DNA of 64,000 nt from Anaerolineae bacterium (GTDB taxonomy: Bacteria > Chloroflexota > Anaerolineae > JAAYZQ01): NCBI GenBank assembly GCA_016929795.1, contig JAFGIA010000415.1, positions 1 to 64,000 on the forward strand. Reading direction: 5' to 3'. Of the stretch, positions 27,164 to 36,576 are shown piece by piece (the first letter of the stretch is position 1; each line of letters begins with the position of its first letter). The notes beneath the pieces were generated by a model. The model saw nothing but the letters and a program-made list of their open reading frames with translations, did not search any database and had not been told where the DNA came from. A program made the translations under genes and the position numbers.

Positions 27164-28255
27164 TCATAGCAGACGTTCATAGATCCGCTCGTTTCGTTCC
27201 ATCAGCATCTTGCTATCTGCCCTCTCGGCAACCAACCGCGCAGCGTTGATCTTGATCTGGTTGCGCAGTTGTTCGTCAGTAACCAGGCGGATGATAGCCT
27301 GACCAATTGCCTCCACGTCTCCTACCGGTACAAAGAGACCATGGCGTTCATGTTCGATCCACTCCCTGAGTGAAGGCAAATCGCTCAACACGGGCAGTGC
27401 ACCACACGCGAGTGCTTCCAGAACAGAGGATGGTGTGCCGTCTGATGAAGGCACGGATACGATCACATCACTCACCCGGTATAGATCGGCGATCGCTTCC
27501 TCGCTGCCAAGATCGCCGACATAGCGCACGGCCGGTTCCGCGCCTCCTCGACGCACGATCGCCTTGAACTGTTCGAGAAGGTCGGGATCGAAAACGTGGG
27601 TGCGGATGACGAACTGTGCCGATGGAACCGCCTGGAGCACACGCGGAATCGCGGCCGCGATGTCGAGCGGGTTGTAGATGGCTTTGAGAGAGCGGGGGCT
27701 GAGAATGACCGGCCCGGGGCCGAGGCCGAGCTGTGCGCGGGTGCTGCCCGCAGGAGATGGGTAATACACGTTGGTGTCTACCCCCCAGGGCGCGACCTCG
27801 ACCAGAGACGCGTCCACGCCAAGCTCACGGGCTGCTTCGGCCAGGCTGCGAGACACGCACGTGACATAATCGGCACTGTGGAGAACCCACCGCGCCAAGC
27901 GGTGCAGTGCCCATGATTTGTGTGCAGCGAGAAAAAGATCAGAGCCCCAGACGGTGACGAGCAGGGGGTGGAAGCCGGTTGCGGCCGCGATCCAGCCAGG
28001 CCTGCTCACCTGGTGGGCGTGCAAGATGTCGGGCTGGATCGCGCGGACGAGTTTTCGTGCGCGCACGATCCAGATCGGATATCCGAGCTTGGAGGTTGGC
28101 GTTCCTGCCGTCAGATCGTGCACGGTGACGCTCGGGATCAGAGGGAGATCGGCAGGCTGCGTGATGACGAGGTGGACGTCGTGACCACGCTCAGCAAAGT
28201 ACTTGACCCAGCGCAAGACATGGATGCTATAGCTCGCTACGTAACAGATGCGCAC
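27164..28255 (-). CDS. Family 4 glycosyltransferase
   Basis: A 363-residue GT-B enzyme starting MRICYVASYSIHVLRWVKYF, with HAHQVSRPGWIAAATG, VTVWGSDLF, SRSLAEAARELG, VEVAPWGVDTNVYYP, and a C-terminal half with VILSPRSLKAIYNP, YVGDLGSEEAIADLYR, and TPSSVLEALACGALPVLSDLP, which hold the E-x7-E nucleotide-sugar motif. Donor and linkage are not predictable. It follows the nucleotidyltransferase gene by 3 bases and is part of the same transcript. Confidence 0.88.
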   Translation of the reverse strand: MRICYVASYSIHVLRWVKYFAERGHDVHLVITQPADLPLIPSVTVHDLTAGTPTSKLGYPIWIVRARKLVRAIQPDILHAHQVSRPGWIAAATGFHPLLVTVWGSDLFLAAHKSWALHRLARWVLHSADYVTCVSRSLAEAARELGVDASLVEVAPWGVDTNVYYPSPAGSTRAQLGLGPGPVILSPRSLKAIYNPLDIAAAIPRVLQAVPSAQFVIRTHVFDPDLLEQFKAIVRRGGAEPAVRYVGDLGSEEAIADLYRVSDVIVSVPSSDGTPSSVLEALACGALPVLSDLPSLREWIEHERHGLFVPVGDVEAIGQAIIRLVTDEQLRNQIKINAARLVAERADSKMLMERNERIYERLL

Positions 28256-28258
28256 TGG

Positions 28259-28969
28259 TTACTCCTCAGGCAAAAACAGCGCACGGTGACGGCGAAACTC
28301 GTCCACAGCTCGCTCGTAATCGTCCGGGCGGCCAATGTCGAGCCAGTAGCCGTCGAAGGGGAACGTAGCAACGCGGTGACCGCCGGCCATCATGGCAGTG
28401 ACAAGATCGGGAAGATCCATCTTGTTACCCTTTGGAATAAAGCTCAGCACAAGGGGATCAAAGACATAGATGCCAGTGCTGACGGTATAGTGATAGGTTG
28501 GCTTTTCGACGTAGGCGGTGACCGAGCCTTCGCCGTCGGTCTCGATGACGCCGAGGTCGATCTTGACGGAGCGCTGGAACGTGGCAAGTGTGGCGTGTGT
28601 CCCACCCCGCGTGTGAATGCTCCACATGGCGCGATAGTCGAGCGTGGTCAACAAGTCACCGTTCATCACGAGAAACGGCTCGTCGAGGTGATCGACCAAG
28701 GCCAGCGGGCCCGCGGTGCCAAGAGGCTGTTCCTCGCGCGAGTAGCGGATGCGCACGTCAAACTTGTCGCCATCGCCAAAGTAGGCCATGAGGAGCTCGG
28801 CCAGGTAGCCGACGGCCATGGTGATGTCATCAAAGCCGGCGTCTCTGAGCTGACGAACAACGACCTCGAGGATGGGGATATCGTCAATGGGGAGGAGCGG
28901 CTTGGGCAGAATCGTGGTGTAAGGGGCCAGGCGCTGCCCCCTGCCTCCTGCCAGAATCACTGCTTTCAT
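28259..28969 (-). CDS. Sugar-1-phosphate nucleotidyltransferase
   Basis: A 236-residue protein of the NTP-transferase family that activates a sugar-1-phosphate to an NDP-sugar. The N-terminal loop MKAVILAGGRGQRLAPYT, the following LPKPLLPIDDIPIL, and the catalytic VMNGDLLT motif are clear; EKPTYHYTVSTGIYVF follows. It lacks the second C-terminal beta-helix domain seen in GlmU, so it is a minimal mannose- or glucosamine-type enzyme. With the two SDR enzymes upstream it may feed a modified hexose branch. Which nucleotide and sugar are used is not resolved. Confidence 0.88.
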   Translation of the reverse strand: MKAVILAGGRGQRLAPYTTILPKPLLPIDDIPILEVVVRQLRDAGFDDITMAVGYLAELLMAYFGDGDKFDVRIRYSREEQPLGTAGPLALVDHLDEPFLVMNGDLLTTLDYRAMWSIHTRGGTHATLATFQRSVKIDLGVIETDGEGSVTAYVEKPTYHYTVSTGIYVFDPLVLSFIPKGNKMDLPDLVTAMMAGGHRVATFPFDGYWLDIGRPDDYERAVDEFRRHRALFLPEE

Positions 28970-28972
28970 CGG

Positions 28973-29962
28973 TTACACCTCATAGACTTCAGGCCGGTAG
29001 AGATGGATGTGCCGGCGGATCCAGGCGATCGTCTGCGACAGGCCCTCGGCGAGCAAAGTACGCGGCTCCCAGCCCAGGAGCGCTGTGGCCTTGTCGTGGG
29101 TCGCGTGGAGATGCATGACTTCGCTGTCAGCCGGGCGAAGGCGTTCATCTTCGCACACGATCGGCAGGTCGCGGCCGACCAGCGCCAGGATCTTGGCGGC
29201 CAGCTCTCCAATCGAGATGGATGCGCCGGAACCGGCGTTGATCTCTTGGCCTACCGCATTGTCCGATGCGGCCACTCGGAGAAAGGCATCGACTGTGTCG
29301 AGCACGAAGGTAAAATCTCGCTTTGGATCGAGCGCACCGAGACAAACCTGGTCAGATTCGAGCGCTTGCACGATGATGGTTGGAATGACTGCTCGGGCCG
29401 ACTGGCGTGGTCCGTAGGTGTTGAAGGGGCGCAGGGTGGCAACCGGGATACCGAAGGAGCGGTAGAAGCTTTCTACTATTTTGTCAGCCCCGATCTTGCT
29501 GGCCGAATAGGGCGACTGGCCCTGGAGTGGGTGTGCCTCGTCGATGGGCACGTACCGGGCGGTGCCATACACCTCGCTGGTAGAAGTGTGAACGACGCGG
29601 CGGGTATCTAGATCACGGGCGGCCATAAGGACGTTCAGGGTGCCCATGATGTTTGTCTCTACCACTTCGCGCGGATGGAGGTAGGAGTAGGGGATAGCGA
29701 TGAGCGCGCCGAGGTGAAAGACGGTGTCGACGCCACGCATTGCCTCGCGCACCGCGTCGGCGTCGCGCAGGTCGCCGGCGACGATGTCCAGTGCGTCGCG
29801 CACGGGCCGCTCGAGAAACGAGAGCAGGCCGATGTCGTGGCGCGAGTTGTAGCGGACAAAGGCGCGGACGGTGGCCCCCTCGTGTACCAGTCGCTCAGTA
29901 AGGTGGCTGCCGATGAAGCCGGCAGCGCCGGTGACCAGGATAGACGTTCCTTGCCAGTTCAT
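28973..29962 (-). CDS. NAD-dependent 4,6-dehydratase-like SDR (LegB-like)
   Basis: 329 residues from the ATG at 29962, which follows GAGGAGG. Extended SDR: Rossmann motif VTGAAGFIGSHL, the AFVRYNSRHDIGLL segment seen in LegB-type NDP-GlcNAc 4,6-dehydratases, then the catalytic TSTSEVYGTARY (Thr/Ser and Glu) and YSASK (Tyr, Lys). Typical members remove water to make 4-keto-6-deoxy sugars. Here the legionaminic acid genes legC, legG and legI are absent, so a different sugar is likely made. It pairs with the Rmd-like SDR just upstream, whose end it overlaps by 4 bases. Confidence 0.8.
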   Translation of the reverse strand: MNWQGTSILVTGAAGFIGSHLTERLVHEGATVRAFVRYNSRHDIGLLSFLERPVRDALDIVAGDLRDADAVREAMRGVDTVFHLGALIAIPYSYLHPREVVETNIMGTLNVLMAARDLDTRRVVHTSTSEVYGTARYVPIDEAHPLQGQSPYSASKIGADKIVESFYRSFGIPVATLRPFNTYGPRQSARAVIPTIIVQALESDQVCLGALDPKRDFTFVLDTVDAFLRVAASDNAVGQEINAGSGASISIGELAAKILALVGRDLPIVCEDERLRPADSEVMHLHATHDKATALLGWEPRTLLAEGLSQTIAWIRRHIHLYRPEVYEV

Positions 29963-30909
29963 ACTTCCTCCTCGCAGACTTTTGATCGCCAACTTTCGAG
30001 GACGTCGACCAAGGATTGCTCTATGGCAAAACTCGGTGACCAGCCAGTAACGGCGTTGAGCCGGGACGGATCGCCCACCTGGATGGGCACGTCAGCCGCC
30101 TGAAAACGGGAAGGGTCAACCTCGACAGAGATATCGCTCACTGTCGACAGGCTCAAGAGCGTGTCGAGGATGTGTCGGATGCTGGTCCCACGTCCCGAAC
30201 AGATGTTGAATACGCTTCCGGGCTCGCCCAATTCAGCCAACAGCCGATAGGCTCTCACGGCATCGCGCACGTCACAAAAGTCCCGCACGCTTTCGAGGTT
30301 GCCTACTCTTACTACGGGCTCACGGCGACCCAACTCTATCTCAGCTATCTGCTGAGCAAAGGCCGAGGACGCAAAGGCCGGACTCTCACCCGGTCCCACC
30401 AGGTTAAAGGTTCGGGTGCGGATCACGTGCAGGCCGTGGGCAGCGTACTGCTGATAGGCCAACATCTCCTGAATGATCTTGGTCACCGCGTATGCGTTGG
30501 CAGGATGGAACGGCGTGTCCTCCGTGATGGGTAGGTTTCTCGGCACCGCCCGTCCATAGACGGCGCTTGAGCTTGTAGTGACGACTGTTGCACGCGGACA
30601 GACAGTGCGCACGGCATCGAACAGGCTGAGGGTGCCCTTGGCATTGACATGATGCAGAGTCTCGTAAGGCAGTTGTGGGTTCAAAAGTGCAGCCAGGTGG
30701 AAAACGACGTCTGGCCGTGCCTCATCCAACGCCGCCCTCACGGTGGCTGTGTCCACGACATCACCACGGTACAGGGCGAGATCGGGCGACGGTCCATCAC
30801 TCAAGTCAAAACCTGCGACCCGGTATCCCACGTCTAGCAAGTGAGCAGCCAGGTGATGTCCGGAGAACCCGTTTATGCCGGTGATGAAAGCAACTCGTTC
30901 AGCGCACAT
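29959..30909 (-). CDS. NDP-4-keto-6-deoxysugar reductase-like SDR (Rmd-like)
   Basis: A 316-residue extended SDR. The Rossmann motif FITGINGFSGHHLAAHL, the text YRGDVVDTATVRAAL, VFHLAALLNPQLPY, and the catalytic SSSAVYG with the Y-x3-K of YAVTK match GDP-4-keto-6-deoxymannose reductase (Rmd) and relatives. The substrate-binding half has RTFNLVGPGESPAFA and VRDFCDVRDAVRAY. It should reduce a 4-keto sugar made by the SDR dehydratase that follows. The ATG is preceded by GGAGGAAAG, and the start lies within the end of the glycosyltransferase gene at 30899. Confidence 0.82.
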   Translation of the reverse strand: MCAERVAFITGINGFSGHHLAAHLLDVGYRVAGFDLSDGPSPDLALYRGDVVDTATVRAALDEARPDVVFHLAALLNPQLPYETLHHVNAKGTLSLFDAVRTVCPRATVVTTSSSAVYGRAVPRNLPITEDTPFHPANAYAVTKIIQEMLAYQQYAAHGLHVIRTRTFNLVGPGESPAFASSAFAQQIAEIELGRREPVVRVGNLESVRDFCDVRDAVRAYRLLAELGEPGSVFNICSGRGTSIRHILDTLLSLSTVSDISVEVDPSRFQAADVPIQVGDPSRLNAVTGWSPSFAIEQSLVDVLESWRSKVCEEEV

Positions 30910-32131
30910 GGCTTTCCTCCTGGCACTCGCTTGCGTCCTCTCGATGGCCCTCGATCTCGACAGTGTTAGAGCGCGGCCAGATGTCTTTGTAGAGCGCTAC
31001 GAATCGCTCCCCAATCTTTATCCAGGTAAAAGAGCGCAAAGCCTCGTCTCGGGCACGCTCACCCAAGCTGCGGGCCCAAGTCCAATCCTCTAACAGGCTC
31101 ACTACTGCACCGGCCAGGGCGGTAGGCTCCTGCGGCACCAGCAACCCCGTCTGCTTGTGAGAGATGATCTCCGGTATGCCACCCACCCGTGTGGCAACGA
31201 TTGGCTTGGACATGACCATGGCTTCCATCACAGAGGTTGGCGAGTTGTCGAGAAAACTAGGATGCACGTAGATGTCAGCAACCGCAAGCAGGGTGTAGGG
31301 ATGCTCCGGCCGGTATCCGGTGAAAATGAAAGGCAGATTACCTGCTTCCTGGCGCGCCCATCTCAGCGACTCCTGGTCGCGCGTTGGATTGTTCACGCCG
31401 CCCACCACCAGGAACTGAGCTTCGGGAAACCGATCGAGGATAGCGGGGGCTGCGGCAATGAGGAGCTTCGTGCCCTGGCGGCGGTGAAAGGTAAAAAGGT
31501 TGTTCAGGGTCAACAAAATCGGCTTATTCTCTGGTAGGTTTAGAGACGAGAGGGTCGGCCACTCGCCTGTCTCCAAGGGGGCGATGATGCCATTGGGGAT
31601 CACAACAGCGCGGGTGCGGCCGATGATGCTGGTTAACTCGCGTTGGAGCCATGCCGACGAAGTGGTGACCACATCGCACTTGAGAAAGGCTGTATTCTCT
31701 AGCGGCAAATACGCCCGTCGGCGCCATCGGCTTTTCCAGCGTTGCTGCTGCTCGGTTGGAAAAGCACCGTGGACAGACAGGACGATGCCTGCCGGTCCTG
31801 TGCCCCGCGCAACGGACGCTGCCCATGCATCGTAGGGACTCACGGTCTGGATGACCTGGATGTCGTGCTCTCCTAAAAGGCGAGTGGCTGCTCGTGCGGC
31901 TGCCAGGTATGTATACCAGAAGCGGACGATGGGCAAGGCCAGAACGCGCGGATCGAGGCGCAAGAAGTGAAAATGAGGGCCCCACGCTGCTGCGTCTGCT
32001 GGGACCGTCCCCCACGTAAGGACGTGCACCTGGTGTCCCATGCTCCCGAGAGTTGCTACCAGGTTGCGAGCCCAAGCGACAACACCCCCGTAGCGCGTGT
32101 TGGCGACGGTCGAAAAAAGGAGGATGTTCAA
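30899..32131 (-). CDS. Family 4 glycosyltransferase
   Basis: A 410-residue GT-B transferase. It starts MNILLFSTVANTRYGGVVAWARNL with the glycine-rich loop of family 4, then SPYDAWAASVARGTG, HGAFPTEQQQRWK, VIPNGIIAP, a nucleotide-binding half with PILLTLNNLFTFHRRQGTK, LVVGGVNN, FTGYRPEHPYTLLAVADIYVHP and SFLDNSPTSVMEAMVMSKPI (E-x7-E). The gene overlaps the upstream unknown protein gene by 4 bases and the Rmd-like SDR start by 11 bases, so it sits inside one operon. The sugar donor is unknown. Confidence 0.88.
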   Translation of the reverse strand: MNILLFSTVANTRYGGVVAWARNLVATLGSMGHQVHVLTWGTVPADAAAWGPHFHFLRLDPRVLALPIVRFWYTYLAAARAATRLLGEHDIQVIQTVSPYDAWAASVARGTGPAGIVLSVHGAFPTEQQQRWKSRWRRRAYLPLENTAFLKCDVVTTSSAWLQRELTSIIGRTRAVVIPNGIIAPLETGEWPTLSSLNLPENKPILLTLNNLFTFHRRQGTKLLIAAAPAILDRFPEAQFLVVGGVNNPTRDQESLRWARQEAGNLPFIFTGYRPEHPYTLLAVADIYVHPSFLDNSPTSVMEAMVMSKPIVATRVGGIPEIISHKQTGLLVPQEPTALAGAVVSLLEDWTWARSLGERARDEALRSFTWIKIGERFVALYKDIWPRSNTVEIEGHREDASECQEESHVR

Positions 32132-33969
32132 TGTCTTTGCTCCATCAGACTGTTGATGAGGCCTGCCAGGCGTTCGATGGCGTGCCCATCGCGGGGGCCA
32201 AGTAAGGCATCAAGGTAGGTTTGACCCTGCTGCATCAGTTCGGCCCGCAGGTCTGGCCGACGACAAAGCGCCAGGATGGTGGGACGGATGTCTTGAACCT
32301 CTTCGACCACCAGGCAGCCCGGGGCAAGGGGGGTTGAGAAGGCGGACTCGGTCTCGCCGCCGCGCAGATAGACTACTGGTTTGCAGCAGAGCATTGCCTC
32401 GACCGCTCCTGTCGTGGGCGATCCGGGCACGACGACCAGGTCACATGTGGGCACGACGTGTTCCAAGAATGTGCTTGCGGCCACAGAGATTCCTGGACGA
32501 TGTTCCTGCCAGTCTGGCAGTTGGTGGGGCAAAGAGCGGTAGAACGCCAGGTCGTCGAACCGTGGATGCGGTTTGACGATGAGCTGAATGCCAGACTCGG
32601 GTAGTCGGGCAAGCTCTTGCCAGGCCAGCTCCTGGTACCGCAGGTTTGTGTAAGACATGTGCCAGTGTGGGACGGCCGTGATCACGAGAACGCGTGGTGG
32701 AAGCGCAACCGTTGCGTTCGCATGACGCGTACCAGCATCCTGATCGCAGGTGAAGGTGTCGTATTGCGGGTTTCCCAGGGGCTTGATCTGTGAAGCCGGC
32801 TTGTGAAGCACGCGAGCAAAGTCCTGGAGGTGAACTTGGCCCCAAACGGCCATGAGATCCGACTGGAAGTCACGATAGTGCATCTGATTCAGGCCACTGT
32901 GGATGATGCCCAAGGTGAGGAGCTCCCTGCTTTTGGCTTCGAGGACGAGCATGCGGTTGGGAAAGGATACCTCACTGTTCGTCAACACGATCTGTGGTCT
33001 TGAGTGACGCAGCATGCCTTGCAGATCTTTTTTGATGGCGAGAGCGTGCGAGAAGAGGTGCAAGCAGATGTTTTCGAAAAAAGGATCCAGGTGGCGGTTC
33101 GAGTAGAGAAACGGGTAGGGGCCACGGTAGCTTGCCTGCCCTTGACGAAAGGCGTGCAGCCAGGCCCGGCAGCGAGGCAGATAGTGCTCGGAGTGCAGCA
33201 TACGGTTGAGCGGGACAAAGAACAGGAATGGGTGCTTCAGCTCTCCCGGACGGTTGAATGCAGCCTCGTTTGCCTCTGCAGTCCGGACGAGAAGAACGCG
33301 CACGTCACCGACTTGTTCGATGGCCGGCGCCAGTCGCTGTTGATTCACCGAATCCACACCACTGCCAAAGGCCAGCAACACCGGCTTGCGCTGCACTAGC
33401 TGTCGTGCTCGGAAGGCCACGGTGGCGAGGGCGTTGTGCACGATCTGGCGCAACAGTGTCGATGCCCTCCGTCGCAGGCGCCCCGTGTTGCCGGGCGCCG
33501 CTTCTGCGACAATGGTGACCGCGATCCCACGCTTTTCGGCTTCGTAGGCCACGACCGCCTCGACCTTGCCCTGCCGTTCTCCCACCAACAGCAAATGTTC
33601 CGGAGCAAGCTCCTCAACAAGGCGGGTGATGGCGCGCTGTGCGACGAAAATCTCACCGAGCGACTGCAAGATCTCGAGGCGGATAGACTCGAGCAGATCG
33701 ACGGGCGCGATTGGCCCCGCGATATCGGTAAACCAGGTCAGGGAGAGCCTGAACGCATCCTGCACCGCCTCCTCATAGTCTTGGGCGGTCATTAGATCCG
33801 TGTAATGCAGAAACCGCACCTGGTCCTGGCGGATAGCAGCAGCCAGTGACAGGTGGGTTGCCAGGCCGACGACTGTTCCGTCAGTGAGGGCAGCGAGATG
33901 TTCTTGTCTCAGCCGCTGGTAGTGATCGAGGCTGCGCACCAGGACCACGCTACGGCGGGTGTCAGTCAT
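32128..33969 (-). CDS. Large GT-B-like surface-glycan protein of unknown specificity (613 aa)
   Basis: Not assigned to a named family with certainty. The C-terminal half contains segments of a GT-B/CDP-glycerol-transferase-like enzyme: LIVKPHPRFDDLAFY, CDLVVVPGSPTTGAVEAMLC, and KPVVYLRGG, with IIHSGLNQMHYRDFQSDL and GNPQYD earlier. The N-terminal 200 residues form a separate domain with HLLLVGERQGKVEAVVAYEA. There is no signal peptide. It lies between the Wzx flippase and glycosyltransferases, directly after the pseudaminic acid genes, so a nonulosonate transferase is a reasonable candidate. That is inference from location. Confidence 0.6.
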   Translation of the reverse strand: MTDTRRSVVLVRSLDHYQRLRQEHLAALTDGTVVGLATHLSLAAAIRQDQVRFLHYTDLMTAQDYEEAVQDAFRLSLTWFTDIAGPIAPVDLLESIRLEILQSLGEIFVAQRAITRLVEELAPEHLLLVGERQGKVEAVVAYEAEKRGIAVTIVAEAAPGNTGRLRRRASTLLRQIVHNALATVAFRARQLVQRKPVLLAFGSGVDSVNQQRLAPAIEQVGDVRVLLVRTAEANEAAFNRPGELKHPFLFFVPLNRMLHSEHYLPRCRAWLHAFRQGQASYRGPYPFLYSNRHLDPFFENICLHLFSHALAIKKDLQGMLRHSRPQIVLTNSEVSFPNRMLVLEAKSRELLTLGIIHSGLNQMHYRDFQSDLMAVWGQVHLQDFARVLHKPASQIKPLGNPQYDTFTCDQDAGTRHANATVALPPRVLVITAVPHWHMSYTNLRYQELAWQELARLPESGIQLIVKPHPRFDDLAFYRSLPHQLPDWQEHRPGISVAASTFLEHVVPTCDLVVVPGSPTTGAVEAMLCCKPVVYLRGGETESAFSTPLAPGCLVVEEVQDIRPTILALCRRPDLRAELMQQGQTYLDALLGPRDGHAIERLAGLINSLMEQRH

Positions 33970-35444
33970 GGCAGCCGTCCAAGGCTCTGAGCCAGTCTAG
34001 CCTGCACCTTGTGACGGATAACCCGAAGCCCACTCACTTCTTCGGCGTGCAGGATGCCGCTGAAGCGAATGCCGATTGGATAGGCCACGAGCAAGAGGAT
34101 CTTGATCCCTACGTTCGCCCACCAGTTTCCAATGTCCAGGAACCAGCCGGTCGACAGTAACAATGCCAGTCCGACTGCGTAGGCCAGCCTCTTGTATTCG
34201 TATGGGATGGGAAACAGTCGCAGGCTGAGGGCGCTGACCAGGAGTGTGCGGACAAAAAAGGAGGCAAAAGTAGACCAAGCGGCGGCCCAGATCCCGTAAC
34301 GCGGGATGAAGAGGAGATTGAGTGCGACGTTCACGATTGCAGAGATCATCGTCGTCACCATGATCCACTTGGTCTGTTTCACGTAGGAGAGGGCTGCGAC
34401 CATAGTGAGGTAGATACCATGCAGGCTGTAAGCGAAGGCGATGGGTGGCACAATCTGAGCCGCAGGGTAGAAACGTGGGGCCGCTACGAGAAGAATAAGC
34501 TCGCGCGACAAAAGCACGACCCCAAGTGTAAGAAACAGCAGGGCAAACACGTAATAGGTGACCAGGCGTGCCAGTGATTGCCTGCCGTCGTCTTCCTGTG
34601 CAGTTTTGAAATAGAACGGAGTCCAGGCCAGGTTTATTGCATCGAGGACCGCGGCGAGAGTCATGCCCACGCGGTAACCCATCGAGTACAACCCAATGTC
34701 TCCGAGGGGCACATAGTTCTGCAACAGAATCCGGTCCGAGACATTCAAAACCCAGTTGGACAGTCGATGTGGAATCAAGGGTAGGGCAAAGGCAATGGAC
34801 TCGCCCAGTGGCAAAGCACGTGGAACGAAACTGGAATTCTTGAGGGTGACCCAGGCATAGGGTATGGCGTAAACCAGATTGGCAAGCAGGAAACTCCGGA
34901 AAATGCCAGCAGATCCCTGTTGTAGAAATACAACGAAGACGATGTTTAGCAGGACACGCAAAAGAAACTGTGAGACAGAGAAGGCGACAAACACGCGCGC
35001 CTGTTCACGTACCCGCCAGATCACATTGGGGAGGGCGGAAAAGACCGCCAGGTACGAGCCCCAGGTTGCCAGTCGGCCGTAGGGATCAAAGGGGATTTCC
35101 GGGAACAGCAATGCGAAGAGTTGGTCGCCACCCAACTCGAGGACAAGCGCGATAGCCAGGCCAAAGCTCAGAATCAGTATCCAGACCCGGCCAAAGTAGG
35201 CGCGCTGCGCTTGCTCGCTCTTCATGTCGTAATAGAAGCGAGTGACAGCACCTTCGAGGCTGAAAGTCATTACGATGGACAGGATGGAGATGAGCGCTGA
35301 AACGGAGCCGTTTATGCCATAGTCTTCCCTGGACAGGAACTGGGCGTAGATAGGAAGCAGCAAAAAGCTGATCCCTTGATTGAGAAAAGTCCCCAGTCCG
35401 TAGGTGATGGATTGTTTGGAAAGGCCCGTCAGTTTCTGCAGCAC
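33966..35444 (-). CDS. Wzx-type oligosaccharide flippase (MATE/MOP superfamily)
   Basis: A 492-residue integral membrane protein with about 14 hydrophobic segments that should move the lipid-linked repeat unit across the membrane. The start MLQKLTGLSKQSITYGLGTF and later FLLLPIYAQFLSREDYG match the PST/Wzx group. The Lys/Arg-rich ends are cytosolic. It is placed between pseI and the unknown 613-residue protein, consistent with export of a pseudaminic-acid-containing glycan. Overlaps the downstream gene start by 4 bases. Substrate specificity cannot be told from sequence. Confidence 0.9.
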   Translation of the reverse strand: MLQKLTGLSKQSITYGLGTFLNQGISFLLLPIYAQFLSREDYGINGSVSALISILSIVMTFSLEGAVTRFYYDMKSEQAQRAYFGRVWILILSFGLAIALVLELGGDQLFALLFPEIPFDPYGRLATWGSYLAVFSALPNVIWRVREQARVFVAFSVSQFLLRVLLNIVFVVFLQQGSAGIFRSFLLANLVYAIPYAWVTLKNSSFVPRALPLGESIAFALPLIPHRLSNWVLNVSDRILLQNYVPLGDIGLYSMGYRVGMTLAAVLDAINLAWTPFYFKTAQEDDGRQSLARLVTYYVFALLFLTLGVVLLSRELILLVAAPRFYPAAQIVPPIAFAYSLHGIYLTMVAALSYVKQTKWIMVTTMISAIVNVALNLLFIPRYGIWAAAWSTFASFFVRTLLVSALSLRLFPIPYEYKRLAYAVGLALLLSTGWFLDIGNWWANVGIKILLLVAYPIGIRFSGILHAEEVSGLRVIRHKVQARLAQSLGRLP

Positions 35445-35451
35445 CGAGACC

Positions 35452-36501
35452 TCACGCGATCATACTCCAGTCCAATGGTGTGCCCCGTGCAACATCCCTG
35501 GTTGCCTGCCTGCCCAGTACCTGTTCAAGATAGCGCGTGTGTAGCCCATTGCCCGGACGAATGGAGCGCACATTCTCCTGGGTAAAGACCTCGCCGCGTT
35601 GCACGTCCTCAACCACGAACAGGGAACGGCGGAAGGATCGGCTTGCCGCTTCACGCTCGGTGACGTGGTACTTCACTTCGCCGAGCGCTTTTTCTGCCAC
35701 CCGGATGGCGTCCACCATCGCCTTGAGCTCGTGTGGCTCCAGAGAAAAGGCACTGTCCGGTCCTGGGATGTCACGCGACAGCGTAAAGTGCTTTTCCACA
35801 ATGCAGGCGCCCAGGGCAACTGCTGCGACCGGCACGGCGATGCCCAACGTATGGTCCGAAAGGCCGGCAGGCACGTCAAAGGCCTTCGCCAGATGTGGAA
35901 TCGTGTGCAGATTCATCTCCTCCGGTGGGGCGGGATAGGAGCTGGTGCACTTGAGCAGGGCGATCTTGGTCGCGCCGGCTTCTCGCGCCGTGTACACTGC
36001 TTCGTCGATCTCTGCCAAAGTGGCCATTCCGGTAGATATGATCATTGGTTTGCCTGTGCGAGCAATACGTCGGATAAGGGGCAGGTCGACAATCTCGAAT
36101 GAAGCTACTTTGTAGGCGGGGACTTGCATCTCTTCCAAAAAGTCGACGGCTGTGGCATCAAAGGGGGTGGAAAAGAGATCTAGTCCGAGGCTGTTGGCAA
36201 TCTCTTTGAGCTTGGGCTGCCACTCCCAGGGGGTGTAGGCTTCGCCATATAGATCGTAGAGGGTGCGGCCTTCCCAGATGGTACCCTTGCCGATCCGAAA
36301 GTGCATGCTGTCACAGTCGATGGTAAGGGTGTCGGGAGTGTAAGTTTGGAGCTTGATTGCATGGGCACCGGCTTCCGCGGCTGCCTCGATGATTCGAGCA
36401 GCTTGCTCGAAATTCTGATTGTGGTTTGCCGACATCTCGGCCACAACATAGGTTGGATGATGGGGACCCACATCGCGCTGGTTGAGTCTTATGCTTGGCA
36501 T
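35452..36501 (-). CDS. pseI: Pseudaminic acid synthase
   Basis: Condenses the deacetylated or acetylated 6-deoxy-AltdiNAc with phosphoenolpyruvate to give pseudaminic acid; 349 residues. The ATG at 36501 follows GAGG and begins MPSIRLNQRDVGPHHPTYVV. NeuB-type features are AEMSANHNQNFE, KLQTYTPDTLT, DLFSTPFDATAVDFLE, STGMATLAEID, LLKCTSSYPAPPEEMNL, GLSDHTLG and EKHFTLSRDIPGPDSAFSLE, with metal-binding histidines in SDHT and KHFT. The C-terminal SAF/antifreeze-like domain (SLFVVEDVQRGEVFT) is complete. It sits with pseB, C, F, G and H in one operon, so pseudaminic rather than sialic acid is the product. Confidence 0.92.
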   Translation of the reverse strand: MPSIRLNQRDVGPHHPTYVVAEMSANHNQNFEQAARIIEAAAEAGAHAIKLQTYTPDTLTIDCDSMHFRIGKGTIWEGRTLYDLYGEAYTPWEWQPKLKEIANSLGLDLFSTPFDATAVDFLEEMQVPAYKVASFEIVDLPLIRRIARTGKPMIISTGMATLAEIDEAVYTAREAGATKIALLKCTSSYPAPPEEMNLHTIPHLAKAFDVPAGLSDHTLGIAVPVAAVALGACIVEKHFTLSRDIPGPDSAFSLEPHELKAMVDAIRVAEKALGEVKYHVTEREAASRSFRRSLFVVEDVQRGEVFTQENVRSIRPGNGLHTRYLEQVLGRQATRDVARGTPLDWSMIA

Positions 36502-36576
36502 TACTTGACCTCGCAATAGTCTGGATCTCGTCGATGAAACAAAGAACTACTCCAGTTCACCGTGATCACTCTCTTG

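Noticed and set aside
27920..29611. 563-residue plus-strand frame
   Set aside because: Lies opposite two well-supported minus-strand genes (nucleotidyltransferase and LegB-like SDR); no domain recognised.
28973..29962. Legionaminic acid pathway
   Set aside because: Only a LegB-like enzyme is present; legC, legG, legF and legI counterparts are missing and the pse set is complete instead.
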